36,221 bases of DNA from Methanobacterium sp. PtaU1.Bin097 (lineage in GTDB: Archaea; Methanobacteriota; Methanobacteria; Methanobacteriales; Methanobacteriaceae), in assembly GCA_002067325.1 (NCBI GenBank), contig MVQY01000172.1, positions 1-36,221 of the forward strand, given 5' to 3'. Shown here in pieces: positions 7,819 to 16,387 of the stretch (its first letter is position 1; every line of letters starts with the position of its first letter). Under the pieces are notes generated by a model that saw only the letters and a list, made by a program, of their open reading frames with translations, was not told the DNA's origin and did no database searches. The position numbers and the translations under genes were made by a program.

Positions 7819-9072
7819 TTAAGTTCCATGCTCCCAGCCTTCCAGGTATTCCTCCTGCTGGGGTGTTAACTCATCGATCTCTATTCCCATGGCCTGTAAT
7901 TTTAGTTCAGCCACGTATCTATCGGTTTCATCCAGTGTCTTATAAACACCCACTTCCAGATCATTATCTAAGAGGTACTTGGCTGATAGGGCCTGCATGG
8001 CGAAGCTTAAGTCCATTATCTCTGCAGGATGTCCCTGTCCCCTTTCACCAGCCAGGTTCACCAGTCTCCCCTCGGCCAGGAGATATAATTTACGCCCATC
8101 GGGCATTACGTATTCGTCTATATCTGGTTTTAGGTTGTTGATACTGGTGGACATTCCTTCCAGGTCTTCCTGGTTTATCTCCACGTTGAAGTGTCCGGAG
8201 TTGGCCATTACACAGCCATCCTTCATGTACTGGAAGTCATCACCGGATACTATGTCCACGTTTCCAGTGGCGGTGATGAGGATATCCGCGTGTTTAACTG
8301 CTTCGCTGACCTTCATAACCCTGTAACCATCCATACGGGCTTCTAACGCCCTGATTGGGTCTATTTCAGTGATTATGACATTGGCGCCTAAACCCTGGGC
8401 TCTCATGGCTATTCCTCGGCCACACCAACCGTAACCACAGACTACTACTGTTTTACCTGCGATTAACATGTTGGTGGAGCCCATTATGGAATCGAAGGTG
8501 GATTGACCAGTACCATAGCGGTTGTCAAAGAGGTACTTGGTATAGGCGTCGTTAACCGCCATTACAGGAAATTCTAATGCCTTATCCTTGTGCATGGCCT
8601 TCAGTCGGTGAATCCCAGTGGTGGTCTCTTCACAGGCTCCTTTTATTTTACCCAGTAGTTCTCTCCTTTCCCGGTGGACCAGGAATATCATATCCGCCCC
8701 GTCATCGATAATGATATCTGGTTTATGGTCCAGGACCTGGTTGATGGTCTGATAGTACTCTTCTGTGGTCTGCTCTCTCCAGCCGTACATGTTCAATCCC
8801 AGATCTGCCCCGGCAGCTGTGGCGTCGTCCTGGGTGGATAAGGGGTTGCAACCGGTCATGGCCACTTCAGCTCCGCCGGCTTGAAGGGTTAAACCGAGAT
8901 TAATGGTTTTAGGTTCCAGGTGTAAACATGAACCAATGGTTATCCCTTCAAAGGGTTTTTCCTTTATGAACTGCTTTTTAATATATTCTAAAACCGGCAT
9001 GTGCCTTTGCACCCATTCGATCTTCTTTTTCCCCTGAGGTGCTAGTGTTATATCTTTAACATGGTAAGTCAT
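7819..9072 (-). CDS. ahcY: S-adenosyl/S-inosyl-L-homocysteine hydrolase
   Basis: NAD-dependent hydrolase that clears the homocysteine nucleoside left by methyltransferases. The Rossmann motif VVCGYGWCGRGIAMR and the substrate stretches GSCLHLEPKT, DDGADM, EETTTGIHRL and NSGHFNVEI are conserved. The C terminus ends EGWEHGT and lacks the HYRY tail of bacterial and eukaryotic enzymes. In methanogens the close homologue has been reported to prefer S-inosylhomocysteine, so the adenosyl label may be wrong here. I start at ATG 9072, preceded by AGGTGA (9078-9083). A GTG at 9081 would use the ribosome site itself as start codon. It is 417 aa, followed by the DUF2119 gene. Confidence 0.93.
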   Translation of the reverse strand: MTYHVKDITLAPQGKKKIEWVQRHMPVLEYIKKQFIKEKPFEGITIGSCLHLEPKTINLGLTLQAGGAEVAMTGCNPLSTQDDATAAGADLGLNMYGWREQTTEEYYQTINQVLDHKPDIIIDDGADMIFLVHRERRELLGKIKGACEETTTGIHRLKAMHKDKALEFPVMAVNDAYTKYLFDNRYGTGQSTFDSIMGSTNMLIAGKTVVVCGYGWCGRGIAMRAQGLGANVIITEIDPIRALEARMDGYRVMKVSEAVKHADILITATGNVDIVSGDDFQYMKDGCVMANSGHFNVEINQEDLEGMSTSINNLKPDIDEYVMPDGRKLYLLAEGRLVNLAGERGQGHPAEIMDLSFAMQALSAKYLLDNDLEVGVYKTLDETDRYVAELKLQAMGIEIDELTPQQEEYLEGWEHGT

Positions 9073-9084
9073 CTTTTTCACCTA

Positions 9085-9358
9085 TAATCTGGATTGTAGT
9101 TTGACATTCAATTAGAAACTCAAAAATTAGATAGTCTAATCATTTCATTGTTTATCTAGTAGGTAATATATAATTCTTTTATATATAAATCCAGATTTTT
9201 ATTTAGAAAAAGAAATAATTGACTTATATAATTCAATAAAACTGAATAAATTAATAGAAAGGTAAATTAAAATAAGATGAATCAATAAAATGTCAATTAA
9301 AAGAATATAAATCTATAAAAAATTAAAAAGAAGAAAAAGAACTCCCATTAGAGTTTAT
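9085..9358. other. AT-rich spacer: cdc48 terminator and ahcY promoter
   Basis: No open frame of note. On the minus strand, T-runs just after the cdc48 stop (about 9310-9342) look like an archaeal terminator. Closer to ahcY, TATATAATTC and TTATATATAAAT strings (about 9168-9190) are candidate TATA boxes. Confidence 0.5.
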
Positions 9359-11533
9359 CTAATGGTACTGAATGAGTTCCACTTTTTCTTCGGTTTTGAT
9401 CTTCTTCATGGCGTCTCTAAAGTTTTTCATGGTGATCTTATCGGCCTGTAAGTTATCTCTAAGGGCGAGCATCACTGCTTCACGGGAGACTGCTTCAATA
9501 TCAGAACCGACGTATCCTTCAGTGTTTTTGGCCAGTCTTTGCAGGTCCACATCATCTGCCAGGGGCATCTTTGCTGTGTGGACTTTGAATATCTCCAGAC
9601 GGCCTTTTTCATCGGGTTCTTCTATTTTTACATGCCTGTCGAACCTGCCGGGTCGAACCAGTGCCGGGTCGAGTATGTCTGCCCGGTTGGTGGCGGCGAT
9701 TACCGCTACGTCCTGGAGTTCTTCCATACCGTCGATCTCGGTAAGTAGCTGGTTTACTACTCTCTGGGTTACACCGGAGTCTGTGCTTCCCCCTGCTCGG
9801 GTGGAGGCCAGTGCATCGATTTCATCGAAGAAGATTACGGTTGGTGCTGTCTGTCTTGCTTTTCTGAACACTTCCCGGACACCCTTTTCTGATTCTCCCA
9901 CCCATTTTGATAGGAGTTCAGGGCCTTTAACTGCTATGAAGTTTGATTCACTTTCATTGGCCACTGCCTTTGCGAGTAAAGTCTTACCAGTTCCTGGTGG
10001 ACCGTAGATAAGCACTCCTTTTGGTGGTCTTACCCCGAATCTTTCAAAGCTATCCGGATATTTGAGGGGCCATTCCACTGCCTCTCTAAGTTCCTGTTTA
10101 GCTGATTCTAATCCTCCGATATCATCCCATTTAACGTTCGGTACCTGAACCAGTACTTCTCTCAGGGCGGAGGGTTGGATTTCTCTTAGGGCTTCCCTGA
10201 AGTCGGATTTTTTGATGATCATCTCCTGGAGTATTTCCTGGGGTATCTCTTCTTCTGGTTTTATATCTGGTAATACTCTTCTTAGTACCCGCATGGCGGC
10301 TTCTTTACAGAGTGTTTCCAGGTCTGCTCCTACAAATCCGTGGGTGGTTTCGGCTATCTCTTCTAAGTCAACTTTTTCATCCAATGGCATGCCTCTGGTG
10401 TGTATCTGGAGTACTTCCTGGCGTCCGTCTTTATCTGGTACGCCTATTTCGATTTCTCGGTCGAATCTTCCTCCCCGGCGTATAGCTGGGTCCAGTGCGT
10501 CGGGTCTGTTGGTTGCACCGATTACCACTACCTGTCCCCTGGTTTTAAGTCCGTCCATCAGGGTTAATAGTTGGGCTACCACCCGTCTTTCCACTTCACC
10601 AGAGACTTCTTCCCTTTTAGGGGCTATTGCGTCGATTTCATCTATGAATACTATGCTGGGTGCGTTTTCTTCTGCTTCTTCGAAGAGTTCTCTGAGGCGT
10701 TCTTCTGATCCGCCCACGTATTTGCTCATTATCTCTGGGCCCTGTATGGATATGAAGTGGGCGTCTGTTTCATTGGCTACTGCCTTGGCCAGTAAGGTTT
10801 TACCTGTTCCTGGCGGGCCGTGCATCAGCACCCCTTTTGGTGGTGATATGCCCAGTCTTTCGAAGAGTTCCGGTCTTTTAAGTGGGATTTCTATCATTTC
10901 CCGGACTTTCTGGACTTCTTCTTTGAGCCCTCCTATGTCCTCGTAGGTGACGTCTATTATGGTTTTTACTCCTTCGAGTTTGGATATGTCCACTGGGTTG
11001 GCCTGTATTTCTACTTCGCTCATACTGGTGACTTTAACTGTACCGGCTGGTTTGGTGGATACTACGGCCAGTTTTATTTCTCCCATCGGGCTGAAACTGC
11101 TCCTTCCACCGAAGAACTCGTCTAACATGGAGTCCATTGCAGCTGCCTGGGGTCTGATGCCTGTCTTGATGATATCTCCCTTGGTGAATACTCTTCCACT
11201 GAAGGCTCCTTTGATGTCTCCCCTGATCATCACCTGCTGGTCTACCGGTGCCAGGACTACCTTCTGGGCTTCTTTTACTTTGGCCCTTCTAACTGTCACT
11301 TCTTCTCCGATGGATGTTCCGGCGTTTTTTCTGATGTATCCGTCTATCCTGATTATTCCCAGACGTATATCTGATTGTGAGGATGCCACTACAGAGGCGG
11401 TAACTTTTTTACCTTCTATCTCGATTATGTCGCCGTCTATAAGGCCTAGTTGCTGCATGCATTGTGGGTCTATTCTGGCTACTGTTCTTCCTACATCTGC
11501 CTGTGAAAATGCTTCTGCAACTTTTAATTTCAT
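9359..11533 (-). CDS. Cdc48/VCP-type AAA+ ATPase
   Basis: Hexameric unfoldase of the Cdc48/p97/VAT family, acting on proteins for degradation or remodelling. Order of domains: N-terminal double-psi barrel (about 1-90), second N subdomain (about 95-180), D1 with Walker A GPPGTGKT at 239-246 and Walker B IVFIDEID at 294-301, and D2 with Walker A at 511-518 and Walker B VIFFDEID at 566-573. The arginine-finger regions RRGGRFDR (D1) and RPGRFDR (627-633, D2) are present. The protein ends ELIQYH; the penultimate Tyr resembles the HbYX tail that docks on the 20S proteasome, although the preceding residue is Gln, not hydrophobic. At 724 aa it is full length. No strong ribosome site lies close to the ATG; a GGGGGA lies about 20 bases upstream. 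Confidence 0.96.
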   Translation of the reverse strand: MKLKVAEAFSQADVGRTVARIDPQCMQQLGLIDGDIIEIEGKKVTASVVASSQSDIRLGIIRIDGYIRKNAGTSIGEEVTVRRAKVKEAQKVVLAPVDQQVMIRGDIKGAFSGRVFTKGDIIKTGIRPQAAAMDSMLDEFFGGRSSFSPMGEIKLAVVSTKPAGTVKVTSMSEVEIQANPVDISKLEGVKTIIDVTYEDIGGLKEEVQKVREMIEIPLKRPELFERLGISPPKGVLMHGPPGTGKTLLAKAVANETDAHFISIQGPEIMSKYVGGSEERLRELFEEAEENAPSIVFIDEIDAIAPKREEVSGEVERRVVAQLLTLMDGLKTRGQVVVIGATNRPDALDPAIRRGGRFDREIEIGVPDKDGRQEVLQIHTRGMPLDEKVDLEEIAETTHGFVGADLETLCKEAAMRVLRRVLPDIKPEEEIPQEILQEMIIKKSDFREALREIQPSALREVLVQVPNVKWDDIGGLESAKQELREAVEWPLKYPDSFERFGVRPPKGVLIYGPPGTGKTLLAKAVANESESNFIAVKGPELLSKWVGESEKGVREVFRKARQTAPTVIFFDEIDALASTRAGGSTDSGVTQRVVNQLLTEIDGMEELQDVAVIAATNRADILDPALVRPGRFDRHVKIEEPDEKGRLEIFKVHTAKMPLADDVDLQRLAKNTEGYVGSDIEAVSREAVMLALRDNLQADKITMKNFRDAMKKIKTEEKVELIQYH

Positions 11534-11979
11534 TTCTTCGTTTTCGATATTTATTCCCCCATCTAAGTTTTTGTTTTAATTGTTAATTGATTATATGCTT
11601 TATTTTGCGGAAAAAATGCTTTAAAAAATCTAAAAATAAATTAGTAAACCATTGGTATTTTAGTTAACTTATGTTACTATAACCTTGTTGTTCATCCTAT
11701 ATAAAGGTTTTGTTAATAAGTGGTTGTAAATTTATGAGGGTTGAGTGATATCAGCAATAATAATTTTTTATATAATTTGTCCTTATTTGCTGAAAGAATA
11801 ATAAATGAATGAATTTAAAATGAATTTAAAAATACTGATAAAATCCCAACACTCCCTAACTTTACACCTCGTTAATAAAAACAATAGAGTACGAATTTTT
11901 ATGATTATAAATTTCAAAACCTTTATTTAGTACTAAGTAACAGATTTAATTACTATACTATTATTAAGGAGTTGATTAA
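11534..11979. other. AT-rich intergenic region, 446 bp
   Basis: Divergent spacer between cdc48 and the frameshifted gene at 11980. It holds a TATA-like string near 11593-11600 for cdc48 (minus strand), an 11-bp tandem duplication of TGAATTTAAAA at 11810-11831, and an AAGGAG ribosome site before 11980. I find no coding frame, RNA fold or repeat family beyond these. Confidence 0.5.
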
Positions 11980-12422
11980 ATGGTCGATTTTGATATATTA
12001 ACTGCAATAGGTGTTATAGGAACTTTACTAGCCCTATTATTTGCAGTAGCCATTTGGTATATTAATTTAAGAAATAAAATATCAGAAATCGAGTATAAAA
12101 GAAAACAGGATTTATATACAAAGAAACAAAATAGCTATGCTAAATTAATAGAAAGTTTAATTGGACTTGATTCTGGATTTGGGAATGTTGAAAAACAACT
12201 TGAATTTTTAAATGAAACTAATTTAATTTGGCTATATAGTCCTGATGATGTTATAAAAAAGTCAATAAATTTTTAAAAGCATATATGGAACATTCTGATG
12301 CAGAAAAGGCATTAGGAGAACTAATGATAGCTATTAGAAAAGATTTAATAAAAAATGAACTTCTCAATTATACAGAACTCACTTCTGACGAGTTTAATTT
12401 AATAGTACCGAATAAAAAGTAA
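11980..12422 (+). pseudogene. Small membrane protein gene split by a -1 frameshift
   Basis: The first frame encodes 98 residues: a short lead, one membrane segment at about residues 8-28 (TAIGVIGTLLALLFAVAIWY), then a charged cytoplasmic helix. It stops at TAA 12274-12276. Exactly at that point the -1 frame opens and continues FLKAYMEHSDAEKALGELM and on to TAA at 12420-12422, about 49 further residues. The joined product of roughly 148 residues reads as one protein: the downstream KALGELMIAIRKDL fits a widespread type of single-TM small protein as I recall it. The stop lies in a homopolymer (AATTTTTAAAAG) containing A_AAT_TTT, a possible -1 slippery heptamer. It may be a pseudogene, a base-calling error or a programmed frameshift. 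Function is not known. A good AAGGAG site precedes the ATG. Confidence 0.75.
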
Positions 12423-12432
12423 TTGTTTATTA

Positions 12433-13737
12433 TCATCTTATTATCCCGCCAAAACCCTTAAGAAGTGCTTCTACCTTACTTCGAGCATGTGGATCTATCA
12501 CTTCATATCTTAAGGTGATGCTCTTCATCCCTTTAGTTATCTGACTGCCCTGGTAGACGTCTATTACCTGGGAAGCCACCACACCATTAAAACTCCCAAT
12601 GGCCTGGGCAACCATTTCTGGATCGGCACTTTCTGGTAAAACTACAGAAACATCGAAACTCTTCCGGGGACAGTTATCGTTCTTGTAGTCTTCCAGTTCC
12701 CGGGGACTCAATATTTCTATGTTGGAAATTTTCAGCTCAGTTATCTTCTGGTTATGGATTAAGGTTATTAAGTCGGCGGAAATTTCTTCCAATTTTCCTA
12801 TATGTATTTTACCAGAGTAGATGTGTCTTAAACCAACTTCTTTACCCATAGAATTCTTTAAAATATTCAATTCCTGGTTTAAAGCAGATATGGCTTTATC
12901 TGATCGTCCCAAGGCAGCCTCCAGATCATCCATATGTTTGGCTGCACTGCTCATAGCCTTAACAAAACTGGTTTCATCCCCATTCTTTGCCATTTCATTG
13001 AGCTCGCTGTATGTGGAGAGAAATCTTTCATGGGTCTTGGGGATGTAATGATTGTGGGTCTGGATGGAGTAGTAGAGGTAGGGGTTTTCTGCAGTGATCC
13101 TGGCGATCATATCGAGCATCAGGCTGTAGATGGGGCTGGCAAATTTCCTTGACTCCTTTACATCCACTTCTAATTTTTCCAGGGTAACGGCCATGCTGAT
13201 GTAAGTCAAATGGGTTAAACCCTGAACAACGCTCATCATCTGATCGTGTATCTTGGGTGTTGTCTCTATAATACGGGCATTTTCCGATTCTAAAAATTCA
13301 ACCACTTTCTGGTACCATTCACCCTTGGTTACAGGTGTGAGTACCACCACCTGACCATCCAGGGACCTTATTCTTGGTCCGAACATGGGGTGCATGGGTA
13401 TGAATTCCACTCCTTCCGGGACGTATTCCTGCATTAACTGGGCAGGCTTTTCCTTGACCGATGTAACATCCACCAGCAAAGATCCTGCCTGGAGACGGGG
13501 GGCTATCTCCTTAATGGTTCGAGGAGTAACGTCAATGGGTACCGCTAAAATAGCTATATTGGACCGAGTAACTGCTTCGATATTGTTGGGAGTGTATTTT
13601 ACTCCCATTTTCCGAGCTATGTTCATTCCCAGTCTACTATCTCTCCCGGTGATGGTAACATCACAACCCTCTTTTTTGAGAAAATTTGCTATCCAATTTC
13701 CTAGTCCACGGGTACCTCCAATCACTGCAATTTCCAT
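12433..13737 (-). CDS. tyrA: Prephenate dehydrogenase with C-terminal FDX-ACB-like domain
   Basis: Oxidative decarboxylation of prephenate to 4-hydroxyphenylpyruvate on the way to tyrosine. Residues 1-30 form the NAD(P)-binding Rossmann start (VIGGTRGLGNWIANFLKKEG). FIPMHPMFGPR (112-122) and HDQMMSVVQGLTH (164-176) are the conserved TyrA catalytic stretches. The dehydrogenase ends near residue 285. The last 75 residues (359-434), with FDVSVVLPE, DVYQGSQI and KGMKSITLRYEV, resemble the ferredoxin-fold anticodon-binding domain at the end of PheT; this is my reading of motif order, not a computed match. The start has no ribosome site, and the TATA-bearing inverted repeat lies about 25-40 bp upstream, so the message is probably leaderless. 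Confidence 0.92.
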   Translation of the reverse strand: MEIAVIGGTRGLGNWIANFLKKEGCDVTITGRDSRLGMNIARKMGVKYTPNNIEAVTRSNIAILAVPIDVTPRTIKEIAPRLQAGSLLVDVTSVKEKPAQLMQEYVPEGVEFIPMHPMFGPRIRSLDGQVVVLTPVTKGEWYQKVVEFLESENARIIETTPKIHDQMMSVVQGLTHLTYISMAVTLEKLEVDVKESRKFASPIYSLMLDMIARITAENPYLYYSIQTHNHYIPKTHERFLSTYSELNEMAKNGDETSFVKAMSSAAKHMDDLEAALGRSDKAISALNQELNILKNSMGKEVGLRHIYSGKIHIGKLEEISADLITLIHNQKITELKISNIEILSPRELEDYKNDNCPRKSFDVSVVLPESADPEMVAQAIGSFNGVVASQVIDVYQGSQITKGMKSITLRYEVIDPHARSKVEALLKGFGGIIR

Positions 13738-13760
13738 AGAGTTATCTTTAGATGGGCTGT

Positions 13761-13780
13761 CTATTAAATATTTTTAATAG
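13761..13780 (-). promoter_or_regulatory. tyrA promoter with inverted repeat over the TATA box
   Basis: CTATTAAA (13761-13768) and TTTAATAG (13773-13780) are perfect inverted arms around a TATT spacer. On the minus strand the centre gives a TATA-like element whose expected start of transcription falls within a few bases of the tyrA ATG at 13737. A regulator binding here would block TBP. Confidence 0.5.
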
Positions 13781-13847
13781 ATTATCTGGGCATCTCTTAA
13801 TTTTCTAAATATGATACCATCCCTCTCATTCTGTAACCCTATGATTT

Positions 13848-14177
13848 TCAGATCTCCAGTGTTTTTATTCCCTCAGGGGTTTTTGCCACAGACTTAGCAG
13901 ACATATCATCCACTGCCTTCAATAGTTCGCCAATGCTCTCGTTCTCCAGGACTTCCAGGAACTTTTTCAGTTCTACAGACTGCCTTAAAAACAGGCCTCT
14001 GCGTTTCATGGGTGTTCTACGTTCGTTTAATGGGTTTATTTCTACCATTATTGTTTTGTTACCTCCTTTTTCCGGAGTTTTAACTAGAAATGCTCCGTCG
14101 ACTGAGGTGGGCACTCTTTGCCAAGGTTCGACATTTTCTAAAGCTTCTACGATCTTTTCTTCAATCTGGTTTTCCAT
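13848..14177 (-). CDS. Conserved small protein, possibly PC4-like
   Basis: Unknown function. The 109-residue protein has a helical N terminus (IEEKIVEALENVEPWQRVPT), a beta-rich centre (GAFLVKTPE, KTIMVEINPLN), a basic strand-turn MKRRGLFLRQ, then a helix (SVELKKFLEVL). Strands followed by K-R-G-L-x-L and a helix recall the PC4 single-stranded-DNA-binding fold, but this is only a pattern resemblance. ATG 14177 is chosen because GTGGTGA (14184-14190) is its ribosome site; the GTG four codons upstream lies inside that site. It lies between tyrA and the divergent pelA. Confidence 0.75.
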   Translation of the reverse strand: MENQIEEKIVEALENVEPWQRVPTSVDGAFLVKTPEKGGNKTIMVEINPLNERRTPMKRRGLFLRQSVELKKFLEVLENESIGELLKAVDDMSAKSVAKTPEGIKTLEI

Positions 14178-14344
14178 TTTAGTCACCACTATAAAGGTAG
14201 TAATAACTTTTATTTAAAATTTATGATTAAGCAGGTGAGAAAAAAAATTGAGAACAAAAAAATTAATTAAAACGTAAATGGAGAACAAATAAATAAGAAT
14301 ATAGTCTATTATTAAACAGAATAAAATATAAAGGGCATATTATC

Positions 14345-15403
14345 ATGCGCATCGTCCACCAAGATACAAAGAAGGGGATCATCGAATTATTACCAGAAAC
14401 CCTGGATGATCTATGGCACCTCTCCCATTTGATAGAACCAGGAGACCTCCTATCAGCCAGGACAACAAGGCGTATACAGGACACAACCGGGGAACGCCTC
14501 CGTAGCGATAGGGGGATTAAGAAAACATTCTTTATGGGCATACGCGTAGAAAGCATTAATTTCCACCGGTACACCGGAAAATTACGGGCAACCGGTGTGA
14601 TTGAAAAGGGTCCTGAAGACCTGGTTCCCCTGGGCTCCCACCATACCCTGGATTTGAAGCTTAAAAATCCAGTGAAAATACAGAAAGAGAAATGGTCCCG
14701 CTGGCACCTTAAAAGGATTAAAGACGCGGTTGAAGCATCTAAAATACCCAAAGCCCTGGTGGTGGTTATCGAAGATGACAACGCGGATATTGGAATACTG
14801 CGCCAGTATGGTGTGGAATATTACGGACCCATAGTGGGTGGAGTGTCCGGGAAGAGGATGGTGCAGAAGAACCGGCAGCAGGTCATCGAAAAATTCTACG
14901 ACCAAATAATGGAAACCATAGGCACCTTCAAAGGAATCGAAGGCATAGTCATAGCCGGCCCTGGCTTTGGAAAAAATGATTTCTACAAATATCTGGAAGA
15001 AAAACACAAGGAAATATCTAAAAAGGCCATCCTGGAAAGTACAGGGGCAGGTGGAAGAGCAGGGATACGCGAAGTCCTCCAGAAAGGCCTCCTGGAAGAT
15101 ATGGCAACCGAGGGGCGTATCGCCGAGGAGATGCGTGTCATGACCGAAGTTCTCCAGGAGATTGGGAAGACATCAAACCTGGTAACTTATGGTAAGAAAG
15201 AGGTTGAAGTAGCAGCCCAGGCAGGGGCAGTGGAACAGTTACTGGTCATAGACGAACTGGTTCGGGAACCAGATGTGGAAAAGATAATGAACACCACGGA
15301 GAATCTGGGTGGTAAAGTGATGGTTATAAGCAGCGAACACGAGGGCGGTAAACAGTTACAGGCTCTAGGTGGTATTGCGGCGCTTTTAAGGTACAGTGTT
15401 TAA
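14345..15403 (+). CDS. pelA: Protein pelota homologue (ribosome rescue factor)
   Basis: aPelota pairs with aEF1A or ABCE1 to rescue stalled ribosomes and substitutes for the Dom34 role in archaea. The 352 residues give the usual three domains: an Sm-like N domain (1-130, opening MRIVHQDTKKGIIELLPET), a central eRF1-like domain (about 130-260, with ALVVVIEDDNADIGILRQYG and EGIVIAGPGFGKNDFYKYL) and a C-terminal domain ending GKVMVISSEHEGGKQLQALGG. It has no GGQ motif, as expected for pelota and unlike aRF1. AAAGGG precedes ATG. The MraY-like gene follows by 52 bp and is probably on the same transcript. Confidence 0.96.
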   Translation: MRIVHQDTKKGIIELLPETLDDLWHLSHLIEPGDLLSARTTRRIQDTTGERLRSDRGIKKTFFMGIRVESINFHRYTGKLRATGVIEKGPEDLVPLGSHHTLDLKLKNPVKIQKEKWSRWHLKRIKDAVEASKIPKALVVVIEDDNADIGILRQYGVEYYGPIVGGVSGKRMVQKNRQQVIEKFYDQIMETIGTFKGIEGIVIAGPGFGKNDFYKYLEEKHKEISKKAILESTGAGGRAGIREVLQKGLLEDMATEGRIAEEMRVMTEVLQEIGKTSNLVTYGKKEVEVAAQAGAVEQLLVIDELVREPDVEKIMNTTENLGGKVMVISSEHEGGKQLQALGGIAALLRYSV

Positions 15404-15455
15404 AAAATTGGATAAACATAAGAATAGACAAAAATCTGGATAACAGGAGTAAATT

Positions 15456-16382
15456 ATGGATCAGATACTTCTCTTAATTTTAATATTCCTATTATCAGCA
15501 GTTTTAACTCTCTTATTTAAATTTCTCTTCACCAGATGGGGAGGGAACCTGTACACAAAGATAAGAGAGGGAACTCCGCGGGCCGTGGGTCTAGCTCCTT
15601 TTTTAGTTCTTTTACTATTTTTCCCACCCCCAGGAAATTATTTAATAGCTATAATTGGTTTAATGGCATTTCTAGACGATGTAATTGGTAGGAAAAAGAT
15701 CAAATCCCTGCCCTTTGAACTGGGACAGCTCTCCCGGGGCATAGGGATGTTGTTAGTCATGATCGTCGGATACTTATACTTCGGCCCGGTCTCTATACTG
15801 ATTGCACTGATGATTCAACCCCTGAACATTGCAGATATGCAGCCCGGGACAGCCTGTTCCACCATAATTATAATGAGCTCAATAATTGCAGTGCTCCTTT
15901 ATTTAACTACAGGCAACCCATATTCCCTTGCTTTAGTTGTTCTGGCCGCATGTCTGGGATACGCTCCCCTGGATTACCGGGGTAAGATCATGATGGGTGA
16001 AGTGGGTAACCACTCCTTCGCCGTTGCCCTGGGAATTATATACGCCCTCTGGGGAATTACTATGTCTAATTCCTACAATTGGGACTCTGCCGGAGTGTTC
16101 CTAATGGTTTTAATCCTTTTGATTATTACCTCTATTTTAATAGCTCTGTTAAGGTGGAATAACCTCAGATCCTTCCTGGAAGATGAACTCAAAATAGAAA
16201 ACCCCTACTTCGGTGATTTACTGATGGATGTCTTGACTGGTGGGGGGTTGGGTGATCTGGTGAGGAGATTAGTCCTAAAAAAACGGGAAATTAAAATAGA
16301 AAATAGTTTAGGGAAACAACTGGGGTTGCGGAGATTGTTTTACAATCCTTATGCTGTCTCCAGATTAGAGAAAAACAGCTGA
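15456..16382 (+). CDS. MraY/WecA-family (GT4) membrane transferase
   Basis: Polytopic membrane protein of about nine segments belonging to the polyprenyl-phosphate N-acetylhexosamine-1-phosphate transferases. Cytoplasmic-loop signatures are present in order: REGTPRAVGLAPFL (37-50), AFLDDVIGRKK with D74/D75, NIADMQPG with N124/D127, and MMGEVGNHSFAVALG (179-193). The last loop normally reads GDxGS; here the catalytic-loop Asp is Glu182. In Methanobacteriales a likely role is transfer of a pseudomurein or glycan precursor to undecaprenyl phosphate. That is context-based inference; an S-layer or N-glycan role is also possible. AGGAG precedes the start. Residues from about 240 form a long cytoplasmic tail. 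It is followed by a decayed receiver gene. Confidence 0.82.
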   Translation: MDQILLLILIFLLSAVLTLLFKFLFTRWGGNLYTKIREGTPRAVGLAPFLVLLLFFPPPGNYLIAIIGLMAFLDDVIGRKKIKSLPFELGQLSRGIGMLLVMIVGYLYFGPVSILIALMIQPLNIADMQPGTACSTIIIMSSIIAVLLYLTTGNPYSLALVVLAACLGYAPLDYRGKIMMGEVGNHSFAVALGIIYALWGITMSNSYNWDSAGVFLMVLILLIITSILIALLRWNNLRSFLEDELKIENPYFGDLLMDVLTGGGLGDLVRRLVLKKREIKIENSLGKQLGLRRLFYNPYAVSRLEKNS

Positions 16383-16387
16383 TTTCT

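Noticed and set aside
9372..11579. Long open frames on the plus strand opposite cdc48 (for example 9372-10007, 10212-10946, 10947-11579)
   Set aside because: They are serine/threonine/proline-rich shadows of a strongly conserved AAA+ gene and show no domain pattern.
13385..13777. Open frame of 130 codons on the plus strand within tyrA
   Set aside because: It is antisense to the conserved Rossmann and catalytic part of TyrA and has no recognisable motif.
14263..15007. Minus-strand frames opposite pelA (14263-14781, 14582-15007)
   Set aside because: Shadows of pelota codons with no ribosome site and low-complexity Phe/Ser composition.
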